From Vulcanimicrobiota bacterium (GTDB lineage Bacteria > Vulcanimicrobiota > Xenobia > Xenobiales > JADMJV01), in the NCBI GenBank assembly GCA_019637395.1, contig JAHBVR010000007.1, forward strand, positions 271,738 to 335,737: 64,000 nt of DNA. The letters are read 5' to 3'. The translations under genes were made by a program, and so were the position numbers. The first letter of the stretch is position 1; each line of letters starts with the position of its first letter. The notes under the pieces were generated by a model. It was not told the DNA's origin. It searched no databases and saw only the letters and a list, made by a program, of their open reading frames with translations. Shown here piece after piece: positions 34,434 through 42,148 of the stretch.

Positions 34434-34690
34434 TGAGCGCGGGGGTCCCAGGGGGAGTCGCAGACCCCCTTGGAACAGTCGGCCGGGGAGAGGAATGGCT
34501 CGGCTTGGAGTTTGGGGAGGCCTTGGCGAAAGCCAGGCCTTTTCGCGTTTTGCTGACCCGGCCGCCCTATCGGTGCCTGGGCAAAGGTCGATTGTTGGTG
34601 GTTGGCCAACGCCAGGAAAGCAAAGGACTGACTTTGCTGCTAACCTATACGGAGTTCGAACGCCTTCCAAAGGAAACCTCAAGCTCTTGA
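34433..34690 (+). CDS. Small unknown ORF between frr and uppS
   Basis: The 85-residue ORF starts ATG overlapping the frr stop and ends TGA overlapping the TTG start of uppS (TTGA). This is the same NTGA coupling seen between genes across the window, so it is probably translated. The first 25 residues are encoded by a GC-rich hairpin-like repeat; the rest (FRVLLTRPPYRCLGKGRLLV, LTLLLTYTEFERLP) looks like a small beta-rich domain. No family recognised. No such gene is normal in this cluster. Confidence 0.5.
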   Translation: MSAGVPGGVADPLGTVGRGEEWLGLEFGEALAKARPFRVLLTRPPYRCLGKGRLLVVGQRQESKGLTLLLTYTEFERLPKETSSS

Positions 34691-35409
34691 CCGAGAGGGA
34701 ACTGCTCAGCCAACTGGATCTGACCCGCCTGCCCAAGCACCTGGCCGTCATCATGGACGGCAACCGGCGCTGGGCCCAGGAGCGCCATCTGCCGGCCGTC
34801 TTTGGTCACCGGGCCGGAGTCAAGGCCTTTCGGCTGGTCATGGAAACCTGTCGCGAATTTGGCATCCCCTGCTTGACCGCCTATGCCTTCTCGGTGGAGA
34901 ACTGGCGCCGCTCGGAGACGGAAGTGCGCGTGCTCATGCAGCTTTTTGAGCAGTACACACGGGCCGAGCGGGACAAGATGGTGCGCACCGGCATCTGTTT
35001 TCGCACGGTGGGCCGTTTCGAAGAATTGCCCGAGTCGGTGCGCGCCGAGTTCAGCAAAACGATCGAAGCCACCGCCCATAACCGGGCCATGACTTTGAAC
35101 CTGGCCGTCAACTACGGAGGCCGCGACGAAATCGTGCGGGCCGCCCAGAAGTTGCTGCGCCAGGGCTATGATCCGGACCGGTTGAATGAAGCCTCCTTCG
35201 GGGAAGCCCTGGACACCGGGGGTCAGCCCGACCCCGACCTTATGATTCGCACCAGCGGGGAAGTGCGCATCAGCAATTTTCTGCTCTGGCAGACGGCCTA
35301 CAGCGAACTGGTTTTCACCCCCTTGTTGTGGCCGCAGATCTCTCGGCAAGTGCTGCTGGAGTCATTCCTCGAATTCCAGAAGCGCAATCGCAGGTATGGA
35401 GGTGGCTGA
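34687..35409 (+). CDS. uppS: Isoprenyl transferase (undecaprenyl diphosphate synthase)
   Basis: This cis-prenyltransferase builds the C55 lipid carrier for cell-wall synthesis from isopentenyl diphosphate. The 240 residues carry AVIMDGNRRWAQERHLPAV (catalytic Asp and diphosphate-binding Arg), GHRAGVKAFR, YAFSVENW, TLNLAVNYGGRDEIV and the C-terminal RTSGEVRISNFLLWQ. I place the start at TTG 34687, where it overlaps the preceding stop; the long upstream extension is not conserved. It is followed directly by cdsA. Confidence 0.95.
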   Translation: MTERELLSQLDLTRLPKHLAVIMDGNRRWAQERHLPAVFGHRAGVKAFRLVMETCREFGIPCLTAYAFSVENWRRSETEVRVLMQLFEQYTRAERDKMVRTGICFRTVGRFEELPESVRAEFSKTIEATAHNRAMTLNLAVNYGGRDEIVRAAQKLLRQGYDPDRLNEASFGEALDTGGQPDPDLMIRTSGEVRISNFLLWQTAYSELVFTPLLWPQISRQVLLESFLEFQKRNRRYGGG

Positions 35410-35410
35410 T

Positions 35411-36223
35411 ATGGCCGCATCAGGACGCTGGTCCAATCTGGGCCAGCGCATCAACACGGCGGTCATCCTGGCAGCCGTCTCGCTTTTTTTGATCTGGTGG
35501 GGCAACACGCCCTTCCTGCTTGAGATCGCGGTGTTTGCGCTGGCCGGTAGCTGCGAGGCCTTTGATATGGTCGAACGCAAGAAGCTGCGCCCGATGCGCC
35601 GCACCGGCACCCTCTGCACCTTGCTCATGTTGATTGGAGCCTGGTTGGGCGGATTGGCCGGACTGGCCCACGCCACTCTGATTTCAGTGTTGATGCTGTT
35701 GGTGGTGGCCACCTTGCGCAGCACCCGGCGCGTTTCCATGATTTTGGACGCGGCCTGCACCGTCTTGTGCGTGATGTACGTGGGCTGGCTTTTCTCCTTT
35801 ATGATTTTGCTGCGCTCGTTACCCTCGGGCGCGGGCCTGGTCACCTTGCTCATCGGCCTGATCACCATGACCGACACGGGCGCCTATTTTATCGGACGCG
35901 CCTTCGGCCGCCACAAACTGTGCCCGGCCTTGAGCCCGAAAAAGACCATCGAAGGCAGCCTGGGCGGCCTGCTGCTCTCGGCCTGGCTGGGTTATAAACT
36001 GTGCCCGATGTTCGGTCTGCCGCCTCTGCACGGCTTGACGCTGGCCGCTGGCGTTTCCTTGTTCGGGCAACTGGGCGATATATGGGAATCCGCCTTGAAG
36101 CGCGAGGTCAACCTCAAGGACGCCGGCGAACTGCTGGGCGGCCACGGCGGGGTGCTCGACCGCTTTGACTCGATGGCCTTTGCCGGCCCATTTTTCTATC
36201 TTTATTGGACGTACTTCGTATGA
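35411..36223 (+). CDS. cdsA: Phosphatidate cytidylyltransferase
   Basis: This polytopic inner-membrane enzyme makes CDP-diacylglycerol from phosphatidate and CTP. The 270 residues have about eight membrane spans and the CDS signature LKREVNLKDAGELLGGHGGV followed by LDRFDS. I prefer ATG 35411 (GGAGGT 7 bases upstream) to the ATG five codons earlier. The gene ends in the ATGA overlap with dxr. Confidence 0.94.
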   Translation: MAASGRWSNLGQRINTAVILAAVSLFLIWWGNTPFLLEIAVFALAGSCEAFDMVERKKLRPMRRTGTLCTLLMLIGAWLGGLAGLAHATLISVLMLLVVATLRSTRRVSMILDAACTVLCVMYVGWLFSFMILLRSLPSGAGLVTLLIGLITMTDTGAYFIGRAFGRHKLCPALSPKKTIEGSLGGLLLSAWLGYKLCPMFGLPPLHGLTLAAGVSLFGQLGDIWESALKREVNLKDAGELLGGHGGVLDRFDSMAFAGPFFYLYWTYFV

Positions 36224-37368
36224 AAAAAATCTCTCTCATCGGATCCACCGGCTCCATCGGAACGCAAACCCTGGAAGTGGTGGCGGCCCACCCGGACAAG
36301 TTCGAAGTCAAAGCGCTGGCCGCCCGCCAGTCGCTCGACCTGCTGGTCGAGCAGGCTCAGAAGTTCCGACCCGAACTGGTAGCCATCCTGGACGAGTCGT
36401 TGCTGCCTCAGCTCGAGCAGCGCCTGGCCGGGACCGGCATCGAGAGCCTGGGCGGCATGGCCGGAGTCATCGAAGCCGCTCGCATTTCCAGCGCCAACTG
36501 GCTGGTCTCCGCACTGGTGGGAATGGCCGGTCTGCAACCCAGCTTGGCCGCCTTGCAATCAGGCAAAGATATCGCTCTGGCCAACAAAGAAACGCTGGTG
36601 GTGGCCGGCCAGCTCATGATGGAGGAAGCGCGCCAGCGTGAACTCCAGGTTCTTCCGATCGATTCGGAGCACTCGGCGCTTTTCCAGTGTTTTCAGGGCC
36701 AGCCCATGGAACGGGTGGAACGCATTATCATCACCGCCTCCGGTGGCCCTTTCCGCCAGCTGCCCAAGGATGAGCTGCCCCGGCTCACCTCGGCTCAAGC
36801 TTTGAAGCACCCCACCTGGAATATGGGAGCCAAAATCACCATCGACTCGGCCAGCCTGATGAACAAAGGCTTTGAGGTGCTGGAGGCCCATCACCTGTTC
36901 GGCCTGTCGCTGGAACAGGTAGACGTGTGGGTGCACCCCCAAAGCATCGTGCACAGCCTGGTGGAATTTGTGGACGGCTCGGTGCTGGCCCAGTTGGGTC
37001 CGCCCGACATGCGCACGCCCATCAGCTACGCTCTCAGCTATCCGGACCGCTGGCCGCCCATCTGGTCGCGCCTGGAACTCAAGCATATGCGGGAACTCAC
37101 CTTCGAGGAGCCCCGCTGGGACGATTTCCCCTGCCTCAAGCTGGCCTTTGAATGTGGCAAAAAGGGCGGCAGTTGGTGCGCGGTGCTCAACGCCGCCAAT
37201 GAAGTGGCCGTGGAGCAGTTCCTGCACAACCGGATCCTCTTTGGAGATCTGGCTCGCATCATTGAATCCACGCTGGAGGCTCATCAACCCCTGGCCAAAC
37301 CGACTCTCGATCAGTTGATCGAAGTGGATGCCTGGGCGCGTGAATTCGCCTTGACCCAAGCCAAGTGA
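36220..37368 (+). CDS. dxr: 1-deoxy-D-xylulose-5-phosphate reductoisomerase
   Basis: This is the second enzyme of the MEP isoprenoid pathway, giving 2-C-methyl-D-erythritol 4-phosphate with NADPH. The 382 residues show ISLIGSTGSIGTQTLEV (NADPH loop), ALANKETLVVAG, the metal-binding IDSEHSALFQC, ITASGGPFR, GAKITIDSASLMNKGFEVLE and HPQSIVHSLVEF. Start ATG 36220 overlaps the cdsA stop. It supplies precursors for the UppS step encoded upstream. Confidence 0.97.
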   Translation: MKKISLIGSTGSIGTQTLEVVAAHPDKFEVKALAARQSLDLLVEQAQKFRPELVAILDESLLPQLEQRLAGTGIESLGGMAGVIEAARISSANWLVSALVGMAGLQPSLAALQSGKDIALANKETLVVAGQLMMEEARQRELQVLPIDSEHSALFQCFQGQPMERVERIIITASGGPFRQLPKDELPRLTSAQALKHPTWNMGAKITIDSASLMNKGFEVLEAHHLFGLSLEQVDVWVHPQSIVHSLVEFVDGSVLAQLGPPDMRTPISYALSYPDRWPPIWSRLELKHMRELTFEEPRWDDFPCLKLAFECGKKGGSWCAVLNAANEVAVEQFLHNRILFGDLARIIESTLEAHQPLAKPTLDQLIEVDAWAREFALTQAK

Positions 37369-37543
37369 CCCCCGGCGCAAATTCCATCACGAATTTGGAC
37401 ACCCCGGCATCCCGCCTGGCGGCGTCGCAACTCCTCAATGTATAACCCGATACACCTCTGTCGTAAGGAGCAACGAGTTGCTCCAACTCCTTGCCAGGCG
37501 GGCCCCGGAGCGCCCAAATTGCGCAACGGAATTACGCCGGGGG
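37369..37543. repeat. 175-bp imperfect inverted repeat between dxr and rseP
   Basis: The left arm (37369-37420) starts CCCCCGGCGCAAATTCC and ends CCCGCCTGGC. The right arm (37493-37543), read in reverse complement, starts CCCCCGGCGTAATTCC and ends CCCGCCTGGC, with about 80 % agreement over about 51 bases. The centre holds a perfect hairpin GGAGCAA/TTGCTCC (37467-37473 and 37478-37484). It contains no gene. It could be a MITE-like or REP-like element, or a long RNA hairpin separating rseP from dxr. Confidence 0.8.
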
Positions 37544-37560
37544 CCACCAAGGCAGGGACT

Positions 37561-37583
37561 TTAGGGTAAGCAGTCAACCCTAA
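37561..37583 (+). promoter_or_regulatory. 7-bp inverted repeat directly before rseP
   Basis: TTAGGGT (37561-37567) pairs with ACCCTAA (37577-37583), four bases before the rseP ATG. The hairpin would cover the place of the ribosome site, so it may limit translation, or it may be an operator. Confidence 0.4.
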
Positions 37584-37587
37584 GAGA

Positions 37588-39336
37588 ATGTCCATCGTAG
37601 TCGGCCTTCTTGCCGCCCTTCTCTCCTTCGGGTTCATCGTTTTCATCCATGAAATGGGGCACTTCTTGGCGGCGCGCTGGGCGGGCATCCGCACTCCTCA
37701 GTTTGCCATCGGCTTTGGTCCCAAGCTGTTTTCCTTCGACTGGCGAGCGACGGAATTCAGTTTGCGCCTTCTGCCCGTGGGTGGCTATGTGCTGATGGTG
37801 GGGGAAGATCCCCAGATGGACGGAGTCGAAGGATGGCGCGAGCAGTTTGCCGCCGCCACGGGCCCGGTCAACCTCCCCACCACTCCGGCGGCGGTGTTGG
37901 CCAGTCTGCAGAGCCAGGACCCTCAGGTCGTCGCTTTCCTGCGTTCACTACCGCAGGAAAAGCTCTACCACGAGCTGGGTGACCTGGAAGGCAACTTCAA
38001 CTCGAAGTCCACCTGGCAAAAAACCGTGGTCATCATGGGTGGCGTCTTCATGAACTACATGTTCGCCGTTTTGCTCTTGTTGGGCCTGGGAATGACCAAG
38101 GGCCTGTGCAGCGGTCAGCCGGAACATTTGGCGCGGGCCAAGGTGGTCATGCCCGACACCCCGGCCCAACGGGCGGGACTCAAAGCCGACGAAAACATGC
38201 TGATGGTGGACGGAGTCAGCGTCGTCAGCGGAACCGACTTCGTCCACCAGATGTCGGGCAAAGTTGGACAGCTGGTGCGGGTCACGGTGGAAGACAAGAA
38301 GGGCCAGCGCCGAGACCTGCAGATGGCTCCCGACCTGATGCTGGCCAATCAATTCGTCTTCGCCCAGGGCAAAGGAATCGAACTCACCAAACTACGGGAC
38401 GAAACAGCCCCTCCGAAGGGCATCAAACTACCCTATCAGGTGAGTAGCGTGAACGGCAAGAGCCTCACGGAACTCACCGAACTGCGAGCCTGGGCGCTGA
38501 ACTCCAAAGAACTAACCCTGGATGGTCCGCAGGGAGTTTGGAAGATTGATGCCGGCAAAGCCCGCACCTTTGGGCCCCGAGCCATTGTTGGCATTGAACT
38601 GGCCGGGGTAACCTCTTTCCGCTTTGAATCCAAGGCGACCGCCCTGGTGCTCGAGGTCCGGCCGGGCAGTCAGGCGGCCCGGGCGGGAGTCCAGGCGGGA
38701 GACCAGTTGTTCTACTTGCAGGGAGTGCTGGTTGCTTCCGGTCAGACTCAATTGGAAGAGTGCCTGCGCAGTCTCTCTCAACGCCAGGCCGCGCCCAATG
38801 AGTCCTTCCAGCTCGAAGTGGAGCGCGACGGCAAACTCAAGGAACTCTTCATGGAAGAGATTCCTCAACCCACCGCCGAGGCCTGGGGCGTCAAGTTGGA
38901 GCCGATTACTCCACGGGTGGTGGTGCGCGCCACGGCCACCACCATGTTCAACATCATGTCCGTGCCCTACCAGCTCTTCAAGAACCTGGTCGACAATGCG
39001 CGGGCCACCATGAAAGAACTCAAGGAAACCAGCACCGGCCCCATCGGTATCATGCAGACCATCTTTGAAGTCAGTCACACGGGTCTGGCCGAACTGCTCT
39101 TCCTGGTGGCGCTGCTCAACGCCTTTATCGCCACCTTCAATCTGTTGCCTTTCCCGGCCCTGGACGGCAGCCGCATCCTCTTTATCTGGCTGGGGGCTCT
39201 GCGCGGCCGTGCCATCGATCCGGAAAAGGAAGCCCGTATTCATTTCGTAGGGATCTTGCTTTTGCTCAGCGTCGTCTTCCTGGTCAGCATCGGCGATGTT
39301 CAACGCCTGATCGCCGGCAATCATCTGATGAAATGA
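37588..39336 (+). CDS. rseP: Site-2 protease, RseP/RasP family
   Basis: This intramembrane zinc protease cuts anti-sigma factors and signal-peptide remnants. HEMGH is at residues 21-25 in the first membrane span, and the partner motif FNLLPFPALDGSRIL near residue 520 carries the third ligand aspartate. Two PDZ-type domains are recognisable from PAQRAGLKADENMLMVDG and GSQAARAGVQAGDQLFYLQG. At 582 residues it is longer than E. coli RseP (450), with an insertion of about 70 residues after the first PXGG-type segment. Context dxr-rseP is the usual one. Confidence 0.94.
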   Translation: MSIVVGLLAALLSFGFIVFIHEMGHFLAARWAGIRTPQFAIGFGPKLFSFDWRATEFSLRLLPVGGYVLMVGEDPQMDGVEGWREQFAAATGPVNLPTTPAAVLASLQSQDPQVVAFLRSLPQEKLYHELGDLEGNFNSKSTWQKTVVIMGGVFMNYMFAVLLLLGLGMTKGLCSGQPEHLARAKVVMPDTPAQRAGLKADENMLMVDGVSVVSGTDFVHQMSGKVGQLVRVTVEDKKGQRRDLQMAPDLMLANQFVFAQGKGIELTKLRDETAPPKGIKLPYQVSSVNGKSLTELTELRAWALNSKELTLDGPQGVWKIDAGKARTFGPRAIVGIELAGVTSFRFESKATALVLEVRPGSQAARAGVQAGDQLFYLQGVLVASGQTQLEECLRSLSQRQAAPNESFQLEVERDGKLKELFMEEIPQPTAEAWGVKLEPITPRVVVRATATTMFNIMSVPYQLFKNLVDNARATMKELKETSTGPIGIMQTIFEVSHTGLAELLFLVALLNAFIATFNLLPFPALDGSRILFIWLGALRGRAIDPEKEARIHFVGILLLLSVVFLVSIGDVQRLIAGNHLMK

Positions 39337-39893
39337 TTCTGGAAGTCTCCAGCCTGCGCAAGAGCGGCGAGGTGCTGGCGCAGGCGCTGCAGAGCTGGCG
39401 CGAGGGGCGGAAGCTGGCCTTGCCCACCGAATGCGGCTACTTTCTGCTAGGCGACCCGGAGGTTGAAGTCTGGTTGAGCGCTAAAGCGCCGGCGCTCCCC
39501 GAATTGCAGCCCCTGTTTGAAACCTTTTGGCCCGGACCGTTACGGCTGCGGTTACGCGATGGACAGCTCAAGCGCAGCTGGCAGATCCCGGCCCATCCGC
39601 TGGCTCAGGCTTTTCTGAAACTGGCCGGCCAACCGCTGGCGGCTCGGGCGGGACTTCCTGAGGAAGCCGACCTGCAATTGCGCTGGAAAGCTCCGCCGCT
39701 GGAGCTGGCCTGGAGTGAAGTCGACTGCGCTTGCACTCCCTGGCGCTGGTTGCGCAACGGCCTGGTGGAGCGCCGGGAATTCGAATGGGTGGCCGGCCGG
39801 CCCACCATCCTGTCGGGGGCTGCTCTGCCCCGGTTGGAGCACGCGCCCGCCCCGGCCTATCGCGAAAAACAGAATTACCGCGTGGAGCTCTAA
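39333..39893 (+). CDS. Shortened YrdC/Sua5-like protein
   Basis: The 186 residues resemble a YrdC (threonylcarbamoyl-AMP synthase) domain: LALPTECGYFLLGD at the place of the P-T-E-T-x-Y-G-L-G motif, and LFETFWPGPLRLRLRD at the place of W-P-G-P-L-T. The KRP/RxP nucleotide-binding residues are not preserved, so it is probably a diverged or inactive member. ATG overlaps the rseP stop (ATGA), so it is in the same operon. Function not predictable. Confidence 0.6.
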   Translation: MILEVSSLRKSGEVLAQALQSWREGRKLALPTECGYFLLGDPEVEVWLSAKAPALPELQPLFETFWPGPLRLRLRDGQLKRSWQIPAHPLAQAFLKLAGQPLAARAGLPEEADLQLRWKAPPLELAWSEVDCACTPWRWLRNGLVERREFEWVAGRPTILSGAALPRLEHAPAPAYREKQNYRVEL

Positions 39894-42148
39894 GCCCAGG
39901 TGCGGGCGCGCGCCGCCCACTCCACCATCTCCATACTGGGCTCCTCGCCGAACTCCGCACGCACTCTGCGCGAAACGACGTCGAAAGTGCGCAGGGCCTC
40001 TTCGGACCGGCCTAACTGGCAGAGGGCGCGGATGCGGTGCAGGGCGGCGGCCTGGTTGGCCGAGTCTCGCTCCAGCAAGCGCTGACTCCACTCGGAAAGA
40101 CGTATCCAGGATTCCTGCTCGGTGGCACGCGCGCAGCCCTTGAAGAGGGCTTCGGCTAGCTGGATCTCCAGGGATTCGCGGCGCTCCAGGGCCCAATCCA
40201 TATAGCAGCCTTCCAGATAGACCCCCTCGGTCAGAGCCACGATCGAGGACATTTGCTTCTGCCACTCATCCCATTCCAGAAAGCGCAGCCGGGACAGGCC
40301 TTTTTCCACTTCCCACAGGTCGTGCCACGGCTCCAAATCCGGGTCCAACCCCAACACTTCTTGCTGGCGCAGGAAATACTCACAATCGCCGGTCCAACCT
40401 TCGGGGCGGAGCGCCCTGCGCAGGTGAAAAAGACCATTATAGAGCCCTTTTCGACCCTTCTCCAACTCATCCGGCCAGAACGCCTCGCGCACGCGGTCCT
40501 CGGCCTGAGTCTGCGAAGCGGCGATGCAGGCCAGGAGTATGCGGTTGCGCTGTCCGCGAAAGGCTTTCTCGTTGAGCGGCCGCCCGCCCAGCGAGACGCT
40601 GAAACTCCCAAACGAGCGCAGGTGCAACGGCGGAGGCTTACTGGAACTGGTCTTCTTGCCGCTCAACTGCAGGGCCAGCGTGCGCACCTGGTTGTCGTTT
40701 TCTTGGGAGAGCGTCTGCAGCCAGGCCGAGGGTACCCCCTGAGGCTGGCGCTGCAGCAATTCCAGCAATTGCAGGCGCTGAGCCGGGCTCAACTTGACCA
40801 CGGCCGGCACCAACGGACCGGCATAGTACCTCAACAAACGGCTGAATTCGGGCCATTCTCTCTTATCGCTCAACCACCAGCGCAAAAGTGCCGGTCCCAA
40901 CCAGGGCAAAGCACGTAAAAGTCGGGGCTCGTGGCGGGGTTGTAGCAAAACCGGCAGGGCCTCCAGCGGCGACCAATCGCAGGCCTGCCCCAGGGCCCAC
41001 AGACCGAGTTGGATCAAAGCCCGCAAGACCTCTTGCTCCACCCGTCCATAGGCTTCACGCAGCCAACTGGTGGCCTGGTCCGGCCGCGCTTCCAGCATGA
41101 GCAACCCGGCCTCGGTCAGCATGCGCGATCTCCAACCCGGGCCCCAGTTGGGCGCGGTTCCCAGCAGACGTTCCAGACGTGTCTGGCGCAAGGGGGCGGG
41201 CTCCAACTCCGCCAGCAAGAGCTGCACCTCGGCGGCCTGGGGACCCTCGGAGAGCTTTTCCGCCTGCTGCAACGCCAGGGTGGCCTCGGTATTCTGGCCG
41301 CTATAGAGCAGACCTCGAGCCAGGTCGAGCAAACGACGTAATTGCTTATCCTGAGTCTGGCTGGAACGAAACTCGAGAGCAAAGAGTAAATGCGGATCGA
41401 GTACGCCCGGATGACTCTGCACCAATGCCTGAGGATTGTCACCACCAGCGGCGGCCAACAGGGCCAGGCGCACGATGCGCCCGGCCAGTGGGATGGATTC
41501 CTCCGCCAGTCCTTGGGGACCGCTACCGTCCCAATTTTCCTGGTAGCTGGCCAGTCCCTCCCCCACCCAGTCGGAAGCCCCGGCCGGAGACAAGCCCTGA
41601 TGAGCCAGGGCGGCGGCCAACTGCACCTCAAGCTGGTGTAGCTTATCCAACTGCAGGCCACGGGCCAGTTGCGCAGCCACTTCACCGGCCAGACGGGCTT
41701 CAGCGGGACAGTGCAGTTGATGCAGCCAGTCCAGTTGGCGCTGCAAGCGTTGCTCACGGGAAAGACCTTCGCGTTGGCGCAGGTAAACAGCCGAAACGCG
41801 CGCCAGCCGCAAGAGCAACTCCTTCATTTCAAAGGGCTTGCGCAGGTAATCTCCGACCCCCAGACGGATGGCCCGGATCGAGTCTTCTTCGGTGGCGTAG
41901 CCGGTGATCACCAGACAGGCCAGCTCGACACCTTGTTGGCGCATGTGGGCAAAGGCTTCCAGTCCCGACATGCCTTCCATGCGCACGTCCACTACCAGCA
42001 AGTCATAGACTCCCGAGTTAACTTTATGGATGGCCTCCACTCCATTGGCCGCGCCTTCGGACCGGTAGCCCTCATCCTCCAGCGTCTCGCAGAGCAACTC
42101 GCGCAGGTTCTCGTCATCTTCCAGAACCAGGACTTTCAGCCCGCTCAA
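39890..42148 (-). CDS. Response regulator with dead HD-GYP-like domain and SARP/BTAD output
   Basis: The 752-residue protein has a receiver domain at 1-120 (D11/D12, phosphoacceptor D54, K104). Residues about 128-260 follow the HD-GYP order, ending QENWDGSGPQGLAEESIPLAGRI, but the HD pair reads AHQ and the GYP motif reads GSGPQG, so c-di-GMP hydrolysis is unlikely. A helical repeat section follows (260-500). Residues about 508-600 are an OmpR/SARP winged helix (LHLRSFGSFSVSLGGRPLNE, RILLACI, FWPD), then a BTAD helical domain to the end. It should bind DNA on phosphorylation. It overlaps the sensor kinase by 4 bases. Confidence 0.78.
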   Translation of the reverse strand: MSGLKVLVLEDDENLRELLCETLEDEGYRSEGAANGVEAIHKVNSGVYDLLVVDVRMEGMSGLEAFAHMRQQGVELACLVITGYATEEDSIRAIRLGVGDYLRKPFEMKELLLRLARVSAVYLRQREGLSREQRLQRQLDWLHQLHCPAEARLAGEVAAQLARGLQLDKLHQLEVQLAAALAHQGLSPAGASDWVGEGLASYQENWDGSGPQGLAEESIPLAGRIVRLALLAAAGGDNPQALVQSHPGVLDPHLLFALEFRSSQTQDKQLRRLLDLARGLLYSGQNTEATLALQQAEKLSEGPQAAEVQLLLAELEPAPLRQTRLERLLGTAPNWGPGWRSRMLTEAGLLMLEARPDQATSWLREAYGRVEQEVLRALIQLGLWALGQACDWSPLEALPVLLQPRHEPRLLRALPWLGPALLRWWLSDKREWPEFSRLLRYYAGPLVPAVVKLSPAQRLQLLELLQRQPQGVPSAWLQTLSQENDNQVRTLALQLSGKKTSSSKPPPLHLRSFGSFSVSLGGRPLNEKAFRGQRNRILLACIAASQTQAEDRVREAFWPDELEKGRKGLYNGLFHLRRALRPEGWTGDCEYFLRQQEVLGLDPDLEPWHDLWEVEKGLSRLRFLEWDEWQKQMSSIVALTEGVYLEGCYMDWALERRESLEIQLAEALFKGCARATEQESWIRLSEWSQRLLERDSANQAAALHRIRALCQLGRSEEALRTFDVVSRRVRAEFGEEPSMEMVEWAARARTWA

